Assembly: GCF_011058255.1 (NCBI RefSeq)
Contig: NZ_JAALFH010000050.1
Location: forward strand, 1 to 64,000
Origin: Thioalkalivibrio sp. XN8
GTDB lineage: Bacteria > Pseudomonadota > Gammaproteobacteria > Steroidobacterales > XN24
DNA length: 64,000 nucleotides
Reading direction: 5' to 3'
Numbering within the stretch: position 1 is the stretch's first letter; each line of letters starts with the position of its first letter. Below the pieces are notes generated by a model. It was not told the DNA's origin, did not search any database, and was given only the letters and a program-made list of their open reading frames with translations. This document shows positions 41,764 to 49,384 of the stretch, in pieces. The position numbers and the translations under genes were made by a program.

Positions 41764-42009
41764 TCAGGCCCTGGGCTTGCGGCTGGCGGCGCGCTTCGCC
41801 GGGGCTTTCCGGCCGCCGCGACCGGCCTCGTGCTCCTCGATCAGCTCGATGAGCTGGCGCCAGGAATAGCGGCGCGAGGGCTCGCGCGCGTTCTTGCGGA
41901 AGTAGTACAGGCTGCCGGCCGAGATCAGGAAGCGGCCGCGCAGGTTGTCCTCGCTGTCGGTCACCTTGACCACGATGTCCAGGCCGGCCTTGCGTGGGGT
42001 CTTAGCCAT
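41764..42009 (-). CDS. Small basic protein, function unknown
   Basis: The 81-aa protein starts ATG 42009 with a strong AAGGAG seven bases before it. The first 55 residues (DIVVKVTDSEDNLRGRFLIS, then AGSLYYFRKNA and SWRQLIELIEEHE) look like a small folded domain; the tail RKAPAKRAASRKPRA is Lys/Arg/Ala-rich like a nucleic-acid-binding extension. I recognise no family. It lies 52 bp downstream of the glycosyltransferase operon on the same strand, but its ribosome-binding site suggests independent strong translation. Confidence 0.7.
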   Translation of the reverse strand: MAKTPRKAGLDIVVKVTDSEDNLRGRFLISAGSLYYFRKNAREPSRRYSWRQLIELIEEHEAGRGGRKAPAKRAASRKPRA

Positions 42010-42061
42010 CCCTTGCTCCTTGTTGTTCTGGGCGACTGCGCCGACGATTCAACCAAATACT

Positions 42062-42724
42062 TTAACCGATGTGGCGCAGGCAGGCATCGGCAAGCGCCCG
42101 CTGTTCCGGGAGTGGCCGGTCCAGGGCTGCCAGTTCCGCGAGCATCGGCGCGAGGTCGCCGGCCGCGTCGACATCGGTCAGCGACGGCAGTTCCAGCCAG
42201 GCGCCGCTGCCGCTCATGGCCGCCCGGAAGCCGGCGGCGGTATCGGGCCGGCCGCAAGGCGCGGCCGTCCAGGCGGCCGGCGGCAGGACCCGGTTAGCGC
42301 CCAGCAGCCAGAAACCGCCGTCCCGCGCCGGTCCCAGCACCAGCCGGGGCGCCGGACCTGCCAGCCATTCCACGGCCCGGGCGAGCACGTCCGGATCCAG
42401 CTGCGGGGCGTCGGCCCCCAGCAGGAAGGCGCTGCCGTGACGCTCGGCCAGGGTCGTGTGCACGCGCCCCATGCGTTCGCCGAGCGTACCGGGTCCTTGC
42501 GGGACCCGGGGCAGGCCGGGCCAGGCCGCGGCCGCTTCGACGCCCGGCTCGGCGACCGCCCAGTAGCCGGCCAGGCCGGGCAGCTGTGCCAGGACCGCGG
42601 CGGTGGCGCGCGCCGCCAGCCGGTACCAGTCGGTCGCCGCCGGGACGCCGATGCCTGCCGCCAGCCGCGTCTTGAGCGGCGACAGCCCCGGCGTCTTCAC
42701 GAAGATGGCCGCGGCGCAGCTCAC
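42062..42724 (-). CDS. TIGR04282-type glycosyltransferase/nucleotidyltransferase-like protein
   Basis: The 220-aa protein (GTG 42724, overlapping the preceding stop as GTGA) resembles the CofC-like family TIGR04282. It has IFVKTPGLSPLKTRLAAGIG at the N-terminus, QGPGTLGERM, LLGADAPQLDPDVLARAV and LGPARDGGFWLLG. The family is named for its association with radical SAM/selenodomain enzymes and acts as a sugar or nucleotide transferase by fold. It is the last gene of the four-gene operon. Confidence 0.85.
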   Translation of the reverse strand: MSCAAAIFVKTPGLSPLKTRLAAGIGVPAATDWYRLAARATAAVLAQLPGLAGYWAVAEPGVEAAAAWPGLPRVPQGPGTLGERMGRVHTTLAERHGSAFLLGADAPQLDPDVLARAVEWLAGPAPRLVLGPARDGGFWLLGANRVLPPAAWTAAPCGRPDTAAGFRAAMSGSGAWLELPSLTDVDAAGDLAPMLAELAALDRPLPEQRALADACLRHIG

Positions 42725-43422
42725 CGCTCCGCCGTCCTGCGGCGCGCCAGCGCACGGAAGCGCCGGGCCTGCGAGATCGTCAGCCGGGCATGCCGGACGG
42801 TGGTCCGCAGCCAGCCCTGCTCGCCGTAGCGCCGGGCGCTGCTGTGGATGGGCGCGGCCAGGTCCACCAGCGGCACGCCACCCGCGCGCGCCATCCAGAC
42901 CAGCGCATGGTCCTCGCCGCCGGCCAGCCCCTCGTCGAAGCCGCCCAGCGCCTCGAAAGTGGCTCGCCGCAGCAGGAAACCCTGGTCCCCGAAGGGCAGG
43001 CCGAGGAGGCGGCTGCGGAGACCGGCCCCGCAGGCATTTAGGCGGGCCGGCCAGGGCCCGTCGGCCAGGTAACGGAGCCGGAAGTAGCCCAGTCCGGCGC
43101 GGCCCGCGAAGTCCAGCGCTGCAGCCACGGTCCGCGGCGGCAGCCGCGAGTCGGCATGCAGGAACCACAGTGCCGGTCCCCGGGCGGCGCGGGCGCCGGC
43201 ATTCTGCTGCCGCGCCCGGCCCGCCGGCGCCTCCAGCCAGCGGGCCGGCGCCCGCAGGCCGTGGGCCCGGGCCGAGAAGTCCGCGGGCGCTTCCCCGGTC
43301 GCGGCCACCAGGATGATCTCGGCCGTCTCGTCCAGGCCGCCCAGGTCCTGCAGCAGGCCCGGCCAGGCCCGGTCCCCGGGGCCCACCGGCACGATCACTG
43401 ACAGTGTCAGTGCCGGCGCCAT
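42721..43422 (-). CDS. TIGR04283-type family 2 glycosyltransferase
   Basis: From ATG 43422 the protein is 233 aa. It carries LSVIVPVGPGD, LEAPAGRARQQNAGARAARG, ALWFLHADSRLPP (the DxD-like site is HAD), FGDQGFLLRRATFEALGGFD and EDHALVWMAR, which match the MftF-like family TIGR04283. Its start lies 16 bp inside the end of the oxidoreductase gene, and its stop overlaps the next start, so translation is coupled. The acceptor is unknown. Confidence 0.85.
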   Translation of the reverse strand: MAPALTLSVIVPVGPGDRAWPGLLQDLGGLDETAEIILVAATGEAPADFSARAHGLRAPARWLEAPAGRARQQNAGARAARGPALWFLHADSRLPPRTVAAALDFAGRAGLGYFRLRYLADGPWPARLNACGAGLRSRLLGLPFGDQGFLLRRATFEALGGFDEGLAGGEDHALVWMARAGGVPLVDLAAPIHSSARRYGEQGWLRTTVRHARLTISQARRFRALARRRTAER

Positions 43423-45557
43423 TTGAAGAAGCGCTCCGCCAGCCGCAAGGCCGTCGCCGGCGCATGGGCGCGCTTCCATGCGCCGGCCGCGTACTTGTTG
43501 GCTTCCATCAGGGTCGGGTAGACGTGAATGGTGCCCAGCAACTTGTTCAGGCCGAGGCCGTGCTTCATGGCCAGCACGAACTCGGCGACGAGGTTCCCAG
43601 CCTCCGGCCCGACGATGGTGGCACCGAGAATCCGGTCCTTGCCCGGCGGCGTCAGCACCTTGACGAAGCCCCGTGCGCTGCCGTCGGCGATCGCCCGGTC
43701 CAGCTCCCCGAGGTCGTACCGCGTGACTTCGTAATCGATGTGCCGGTCCCGGGCTTCGGCCTCCGACAGGCCGACCCGGGCCACCTCGGGGTCAGTGAAG
43801 ATGGCCCAGGGGATCACACGGTAGTCAGCGCGGAACGACCAGAACGGCGCCAGCAGCGAGTTCACCGCCGCATACCAGGCCTGGTGGGAGGCGACATGGG
43901 TGAACTGGTAGGGCCCGGCGACGTCGCCGCAGGCATAGATGTTCGGGAAATTGCTGCGCATCACCGCGTCCACCGCCACCTGGCCGCGCTCGTCCAGGGC
44001 CACGCCGAGCTCCCCGAGGCCGAAACCGCTGGTGTTCGGCCGGCGGCCGAGGGCCACGAGCAGCCGGTCGAAGGGCAGGGCCGTCTCGGCGCCCTCGTGC
44101 TCGCACACCAGCCGCGGCCCGCCGTCCCCGTGCTCGACCCGCACCGCGCGGTGGGAAGCGGCCACCCGCAGCCCCTCGGCGCGCAGGCAGGACTCCAGCA
44201 GCCCGGCGGCATCCTCGTCCTCGCGCGGCAACAGGCGCGGCGCCATCTCCACCACCGTGACTTCGCTGCCGAAGCGGGCGAAACACTGCGCCAGCTCGAC
44301 GCCGATCGGCCCGCCGCCGAGCACCACCAGGCGGCGCGGCAGCTCGCGCAGCTCCCAGAGGGTGTCGCTGGTCAGGTATCCGACCTGGCCCAGGCCGGGC
44401 AGCTCGGGCACCAGCGGCCGCGCGCCGGTGGCGATCACGATGTTGCGCGCCGTGATGCGGCGCCCGTCCACCTCGACCTCCCACGGCGAGGCCAGCCGGC
44501 CGGCGCCCTGCAGCACGTCGACGCCGAGCCCGGTGTAGCGTTCGACCGAGTCGTGCGGCTCAATCCGGCGGACCACGTCCTGCACTCGCTCCATCACCCG
44601 GGCGAAGTCGACCTCGACGTCCGGCGGCTCCAGGCCGTAGCGCTCTGCGGTGTGTATCTCGGCTACCAGCCGGGCCGAACGGATCAGCGCCTTGGAGGGC
44701 ACGCAGCCCGTGTTCAGGCAGTCTCCGCCCATGCGGTCCCGCTCGATCAGCGCCACCCTGGCCTTCACTGCCGACCCGATGTAGGCCGTGACGAGTCCCG
44801 CCGAGCCGGCGCCCAGCACGGCGAGGTTGTAGTCGAAGCGCCGCGGACGGCGCCAGCCACGGTACACCCGCCGGCCCTGCAGCCAGCGGGCCAGCCAGCG
44901 GCTGACCAGCGGCAGCACGCCGATCAGCGCGAACGCGGCCAGCAGCCCGGGGGAGAACACGTCGCCGGGGGACTCGATCCGGGCCAGCTGCGTGCCGGCG
45001 TACACGTAGACTGCCGTGCCCGGCAGCATGCCCACCTGGCTGACCCAGAAATACGTACGGGTGCGCAGCGCCGTCAGCCCGGCCAGCAGGTTGATCACGA
45101 AAAACGGGAACAGCGGCACGAGGCGCAACATGAACAGGTAGAACGCGCCGTCGCGATGGATGCCCTCGTCGATGGCCTCGAGCCGCTTGCGGTAGCGGCG
45201 CCGCAGCGGCTCGCGCAGCAGGTAGCGCGCGACCAGGAAAGCGAGCGTCGCGCCGATGGTGCTGGCGAAGGAGGCGAGCACCACGCCGTGGATAAAGCCG
45301 AAGATGGCGCCGGCGGCGATCGTCATCACGGCCGCGCCCGGGATCGACAGGGCGACGACGCCGACGTAGAGCAGGCCGAACAGCAGCGAGGCCTGCAGCG
45401 GCCGCGCCGTGGTCCACGCCTGCAAGGCCGCCTGTTGCGCCTTCAGGCGTTCGAGAGTCAGCGCATCGGCAGCGTCCGTGAGCCACAGGACGGCCACTAC
45501 GGCCACCACCAGGCCGGCCGCGATCCAGCGGCCGTAGCTCCTGCCATTGGTTTTCAT
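43407..45557 (-). CDS. DedA/TVP38-type membrane domain fused to FAD-dependent disulfide oxidoreductase
   Basis: The 716-aa fusion has a TVP38/SNARE-associated membrane domain in residues 1-235 (SIPGAAVMTIAAGAIFGFIH, RLVPLFPFFVINLLAGLT). Residues about 243-715 are a complete class I disulfide oxidoreductase with FAD motif NLAVLGAGSAGLV, redox Cys280-x4-Cys285 in GGDCLNTGCVPSKAL, NAD-binding VVLGGGPIGVELAQ, NIYACGDVAG and the C-terminal HVYPTLMEANK. It lacks mercuric reductase's C-terminal Cys pair. It may move electrons between membrane and cytosolic partners. It follows the HDOD gene by 57 bp. Confidence 0.9.
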   Translation of the reverse strand: MKTNGRSYGRWIAAGLVVAVVAVLWLTDAADALTLERLKAQQAALQAWTTARPLQASLLFGLLYVGVVALSIPGAAVMTIAAGAIFGFIHGVVLASFASTIGATLAFLVARYLLREPLRRRYRKRLEAIDEGIHRDGAFYLFMLRLVPLFPFFVINLLAGLTALRTRTYFWVSQVGMLPGTAVYVYAGTQLARIESPGDVFSPGLLAAFALIGVLPLVSRWLARWLQGRRVYRGWRRPRRFDYNLAVLGAGSAGLVTAYIGSAVKARVALIERDRMGGDCLNTGCVPSKALIRSARLVAEIHTAERYGLEPPDVEVDFARVMERVQDVVRRIEPHDSVERYTGLGVDVLQGAGRLASPWEVEVDGRRITARNIVIATGARPLVPELPGLGQVGYLTSDTLWELRELPRRLVVLGGGPIGVELAQCFARFGSEVTVVEMAPRLLPREDEDAAGLLESCLRAEGLRVAASHRAVRVEHGDGGPRLVCEHEGAETALPFDRLLVALGRRPNTSGFGLGELGVALDERGQVAVDAVMRSNFPNIYACGDVAGPYQFTHVASHQAWYAAVNSLLAPFWSFRADYRVIPWAIFTDPEVARVGLSEAEARDRHIDYEVTRYDLGELDRAIADGSARGFVKVLTPPGKDRILGATIVGPEAGNLVAEFVLAMKHGLGLNKLLGTIHVYPTLMEANKYAAGAWKRAHAPATALRLAERFFKWRRH

Positions 45558-45614
45558 CGCTTCTCCGGCGCAGCGGGCGGTCCAGTGAGATCAGACCGCG
45601 CCAAGGGGAGAAGG

Positions 45615-46736
45615 TTACACTGCGAGAGCTGCGGTCGCCGCTCCGGCGCCGGCGCAGAGGCGCTCGACACCCCTCTGCACGCCCGGCACGCGCAGCACCT
45701 GGTGCAGGCCGCTGCTGCCCACCTGCTGCAGCTGCAGCTGCACGGCGTGCAACTCGGGCGCCGTTTCGACCCATGCCGCGAGCTCTTCCGCGTTCGCCAC
45801 CTCACCGAGCACGATCGGCTCCGCGAGCCGGCAGCTCGCATAACTCAGCGCCATCCGGCGCGCGCGCGCGGTCGCCGGTTCCTCCTGCGGCGCCACGAGC
45901 AGGTGGTTGACGTTGCCGATTTCCTCCGCCACCTCGGGCGGCAGGCGCCACATCTCCAGCATCACCTGCCCGATGACGCCGGCGTTGGTGCCCGTCTGCA
46001 TCTGCTCGTTGCAGGTGCGCTCCAGCACCCCGAGCGGCCAGTGCTCGATGACCGATTTCTGCGACATCAGCCGCGGCATGGCGAAGTCGCCGAGGAAACC
46101 GAGCACGGCGTGGGTCGACGCCACCGCGACCTCGCCGACCGCGAGCGGCCGCGCCAGCAGGGTGACGAGCTCGGTCGCCACGATGCCCGCGTCGAGCAGG
46201 CGCGCCTGGTAGGCGCGGAGTTCCTCGTCATCGCTCGGGAACGCCTGCTCCATGGTGAACTGCAGGGCGAGGTTGCGCACCGAGTTCGTGCCCAGGTATG
46301 CCAGCGCGTGCGCCAGGCTCTGGATCGGCCGGGAGGTCATATAGAAGGCCGAATTGGCGCGCCCGATGATCCTGGCGGTCAGCATCGGCTCCGGCATCAG
46401 CAGGTCGGTCAGCTGGCGGGCCGAGGCGCTGGCCATGAAGGTGCTGGACATCAGCTTGTGGAGCGCGCGGGGCGGGAGCGGCATGCTGGACAGCGTGCGG
46501 ATGATCGAGTGCCGCTCCGGCGGCGAGAGGTCCCGGAGGGTGGCGAGGTTGAGGTCGTACAGCAGCGTCGGGGACGCGAACTCCCCGGCCACGCTGGCTT
46601 CGTCCTGGGCGGTGTTCAGGGGCACGACCGGGGCCCGGGGGCGGGCACGCCGGGTCGGCGCCGGGCGCGGCGCGCGAAGCACATACCACAGGCATGCACC
46701 GAGACCTGCGAGCACGACGAGGAGCAGGATTTCCAT
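45615..46736 (-). CDS. Membrane-anchored HDOD domain protein
   Basis: From ATG 46736 the protein is 373 aa. A single N-terminal membrane helix (MEILLLVVLAGLGACLWYVL) is followed by a Pro/Arg linker. The HDOD domain covers about 75-330, with MPLPPRALHKLMSS, RIIGRANSAFYMTSRPIQSL and THAVLGFLGDFAMPRLMSQ. There are no catalytic HD residues. It is divergent from the WYL regulator and first in the operon with the DedA-oxidoreductase fusion. The role is unknown. Confidence 0.8.
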   Translation of the reverse strand: MEILLLVVLAGLGACLWYVLRAPRPAPTRRARPRAPVVPLNTAQDEASVAGEFASPTLLYDLNLATLRDLSPPERHSIIRTLSSMPLPPRALHKLMSSTFMASASARQLTDLLMPEPMLTARIIGRANSAFYMTSRPIQSLAHALAYLGTNSVRNLALQFTMEQAFPSDDEELRAYQARLLDAGIVATELVTLLARPLAVGEVAVASTHAVLGFLGDFAMPRLMSQKSVIEHWPLGVLERTCNEQMQTGTNAGVIGQVMLEMWRLPPEVAEEIGNVNHLLVAPQEEPATARARRMALSYASCRLAEPIVLGEVANAEELAAWVETAPELHAVQLQLQQVGSSGLHQVLRVPGVQRGVERLCAGAGAATAALAV

Positions 46737-46802
46737 TGCTGGGTTATCGGCCGGGGCCGGCCGAAGCTTGAGCCGGGCATGTTGCGCTGCAATACATCGC
46801 GG

Positions 46803-46822
46803 GCCCGCCGGCGGGCTATGAT
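46803..46822 (+). promoter_or_regulatory. 14-bp palindrome abutting a -10 box upstream of the WYL regulator
   Basis: GCCCGCCGGCGGGC (46803-46816) is a perfect palindrome directly followed by TATGAT (46817-46822), a near-consensus -10. The palindrome fills the promoter spacer, the expected site for autoregulation. No good -35 is seen. GC-rich palindromes are common here by chance. Confidence 0.4.
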
Positions 46823-46848
46823 GCAGCGGAGCACGCCGAGCGAGGTCG

Positions 46849-47835
46849 ATGGATCGTTCCGAGCGTTTCCACAAGATCATCCGCCTGCTGAAACAGCGGC
46901 GGGTCGTGTCGCGGGATGCCTTTCTCGAGGCGTTGCAGGTCTCGCGCGCCACTTTCAAGCGCGACCTCGAATACTTGCGGGACCGCATGGACGCGCCCAT
47001 CGCCTGGGACGCCGAGGCCGGCGGCTATCGCCTGCGCAGCGACGACGGGGCCCACCAGAACTACGAACTGCCGGGGCTCTGGCTCAACGCCGGCGAGATC
47101 TACGCGCTGCTCGCCATGGAGCAGCTGCTGGAGGGATTGCAGCCCGGGCTGCTGGGTCCGCACGTGCGGCCGCTGCGCGACCGGATCCGGCGACTCATCG
47201 AGGTCGGCGAGCATTCCGCGGAGGAAGTCGGCGCCCGCATCCGGGTGCTGGAGGTGGGCAACCGCCCGGTCGAGCCGGAGTGTTTCCAGGTGCTCGCTTC
47301 CGCCGTGCTGTCGCGCAAGCGGCTGCGCATCCGCCACTACAGCCGGGTCCGCGACCAGACCACCGAGCGCACGGTTTCGCCGCAACGGCTGGTGCACTAT
47401 CGCGACAACTGGTACCTGGACGCCTGGTGCCACGAGCGCCAGGCCCTGCGCACCTTCTCGGCCGACGCCGTGGTGGACGCGGAGATGCTCGAGCGCAGCG
47501 CCCGCGAGATCTCGGCAGCCCGGCTCGATCGCCACCTTGGCTCCGGCTTCGGCATTTTTTCGGGCACGCGCACGGAGACTGCCGTGCTGCAGTTCTCCCC
47601 GGACCGGGCGCGCTGGGTGGCGCGGGAGACCTGGCATCCGGAGCAGGACGGCCAGTTCCAGCTGGACGGCTCCTACCTGCTGAAGGTGCCCTACAGCGAT
47701 CCGCGCGAGCTGGTAATGGATATCCTCAAGTACGGCCCGGACGTCGAGGTGCTGGCGCCCGAGCCGCTGGCCCGCATGGTGTCGGAGCGCCTCGCCGAGG
47801 CGCGCGCCCGCTATGATGCGCGCGGCGGGAGCTGA
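46849..47835 (+). CDS. HTH-WYL transcriptional regulator (YafY type)
   Basis: The 328-aa protein has an N-terminal winged helix-turn-helix ([40 protein letters not shown]) and a WYL domain (about 145-225) with [33 protein letters not shown] and LRTFSADAV. The C-terminal WCX-like extension begins at [13 protein letters not shown] domains sense nucleic acids or small ligands and often control DNA-damage or defence genes. It lies 68 bp upstream of msrA and divergent from the HDOD operon. The target is unknown. Confidence 0.88.
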   Translation: MDRSERFHKIIRLLKQRRVVSRDAFLEALQVSRATFKRDLEYLRDRMDAPIAWDAEAGGYRLRSDDGAHQNYELPGLWLNAGEIYALLAMEQLLEGLQPGLLGPHVRPLRDRIRRLIEVGEHSAEEVGARIRVLEVGNRPVEPECFQVLASAVLSRKRLRIRHYSRVRDQTTERTVSPQRLVHYRDNWYLDAWCHERQALRTFSADAVVDAEMLERSAREISAARLDRHLGSGFGIFSGTRTETAVLQFSPDRARWVARETWHPEQDGQFQLDGSYLLKVPYSDPRELVMDILKYGPDVEVLAPEPLARMVSERLAEARARYDARGGS

Positions 47836-47902
47836 ATCCCGCTGCAACGCCCGGCCGAAAAACTTGTCCATTCACTGTAGCTTCCCGCAGGAGATCCCAG
47901 AA

Positions 47903-48544
47903 GTGCTTGCCGCCCTGCTCGCCAAAAAGACCCGCATGATCAGTCCCGAGGACGCGCTGCCGGGCCGCACCGAGCCCATGGCGGTCCCGGACGCTCATTT
48001 CGTCAACGGGCGTCCGCTCGCACCGCCTTACCCCGCGGGCCTGGAGGTGGCGGAGTTCGGCCTGGGCTGCTTCTGGGGCGCGGAGCGGAAGTTCTGGCAC
48101 ACGCCGGGCGTCTGGGTCACGGCCGTCGGCTACGCCGGCGGCTATACGCCGAACCCGACCTACCAGGAGGTCTGCTCCGGCGGCACCGGCCATGCCGAGG
48201 TGGTGCGCGTGGTGTTCGATCCGCGGGAGACCAGTTACCGCGACCTGCTGAAGATCTTCTGGGAAATTCACGACCCGACCCAGGGCATGCGCCAGGGCGG
48301 GGACGTCGGCACCCAGTACCGCTCTGTCATTCACACTTTCAGCGACGAGCAGCAGCGGCTCGCCGAGGCAACCCGCGCCGTTTACCAGCAGGCCCTGCGC
48401 GAGACAGGACGGGGACCCATCACCACCGAGATCGGCCCGGCGCCCGAGTTCTATTACGCCGAGGACTACCACCAGCAGTACCTGGCGAAGAACCCCGGCG
48501 GCTACTGCGGGCTGGGTGGCACCGGGGTGTCCTGCCCCGGTTGA
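47903..48544 (+). CDS. msrA: Peptide-methionine (S)-S-oxide reductase
   Basis: Repairs oxidised methionine. From GTG 47903 (AGGAG at 47889-47893) it has 213 aa. Catalytic Cys56 lies in [64 protein letters not shown] and the resolving Cys near the C-terminus ([10 protein letters not shown]) match the family. There is no export signal, so it is cytosolic. A longer upstream frame overlaps the WYL gene and has no start signal. Confidence 0.93.
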   Translation: MLAALLAKKTRMISPEDALPGRTEPMAVPDAHFVNGRPLAPPYPAGLEVAEFGLGCFWGAERKFWHTPGVWVTAVGYAGGYTPNPTYQEVCSGGTGHAEVVRVVFDPRETSYRDLLKIFWEIHDPTQGMRQGGDVGTQYRSVIHTFSDEQQRLAEATRAVYQQALRETGRGPITTEIGPAPEFYYAEDYHQQYLAKNPGGYCGLGGTGVSCPG

Positions 48545-48556
48545 TGCGGCCGCGGC

Positions 48557-49270
48557 CTAGCGGACCAGGCCGTCCTTGCGCAGGCGGTCAGCAATCGCTC
48601 CGGAAACCTCCGCCATTCCGCCCGCGCGCGATTCCAGGTCGTGTGCGGTCGTGGTCAGCTTGTAGACCATCGTGGCGCCTTCGGTCTCGAATAACCCGCT
48701 GTCCACTTCGACCGAGCCCTGCACGGTGGTGAGCGGTGGCGCGGTGCGGAACTCGCCGTACACCACCGGCACGCCGTAGACGCCGTAATTGCGGTAGGCG
48801 CCATACCTGCCGTAATAGCCGGGTGCGTAATCGAAGCCCGTGGCCTTGTAGTAGCCGTCGCCGCGCGTCTCGCTGCTGCCGCCTTCCTGGGCTCCGATCT
48901 CCGCAGCAACCAGGATGGTCGCAAGCACTGCATCCGCATTGTGTTCGACGATCGCGCGTTCGACGTTTTCACGCGTCAGCGGCTCCTTGCTCGACAGCAC
49001 GCGGCAGCTGGTCAACGCGGTCGTCGACTCGCTGCGCATCTGGTTGGCGACGAAGCCCTCGAAGGCACAGCGCTGGTTGTAATCCGGGCTGACGCCCACC
49101 ACCAGCACCCGCTTGTAGTGTTGGTCCCGCTGCGCGCCCTCCTGCCATTCGCCCTGCACCTTGACCGGTGCCTGGGCGCAGGCTGAGAGTGCGGTGGCGG
49201 CCGCGAGCAACAGCAGCGCCGCTGGGGTGGCGCGCCGGGTCATCCTTCCAGTCAGCAATATGGCTCGCAT
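48557..49270 (-). CDS. Predicted lipoprotein, DUF4136-like
   Basis: The 237-aa protein has a hydrophobic signal and lipobox LSAC near residue 31. VLVVGVSPDYNQRCAFEGFV, TENVERAIVEHNADAVLAT and a Gly/Tyr-rich insert (GYYGRYGAYRNYGVYGVPVV) precede a C-terminal beta segment with TTTAHDLESRAGGMAEVSGA. The pattern resembles DUF4136-type envelope lipoproteins. GGGAG precedes the ATG at 49270; an in-frame ATG at 49243 is the alternative. It converges on msrA with 12 bp between. The function is unknown. Confidence 0.7.
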   Translation of the reverse strand: MRAILLTGRMTRRATPAALLLLAAATALSACAQAPVKVQGEWQEGAQRDQHYKRVLVVGVSPDYNQRCAFEGFVANQMRSESTTALTSCRVLSSKEPLTRENVERAIVEHNADAVLATILVAAEIGAQEGGSSETRGDGYYKATGFDYAPGYYGRYGAYRNYGVYGVPVVYGEFRTAPPLTTVQGSVEVDSGLFETEGATMVYKLTTTAHDLESRAGGMAEVSGAIADRLRKDGLVR

Positions 49271-49384
49271 GGCGCGCTCCCCCGAAACCAGCGATTAGAC
49301 CTGACTATTTTCCCGGCGTCACGTCTTTCACCGGCTCGGTGGGCAGGTCTTCGGCACTGAGCGCCTCGGGCGGTGCCCCCGGCT

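Noticed and set aside
43404-47816. 1470-codon plus-strand open frame
   Set aside because: It is antisense to the DedA-oxidoreductase and HDOD genes, which have clear motifs. Its product is low-complexity and contains no domain.
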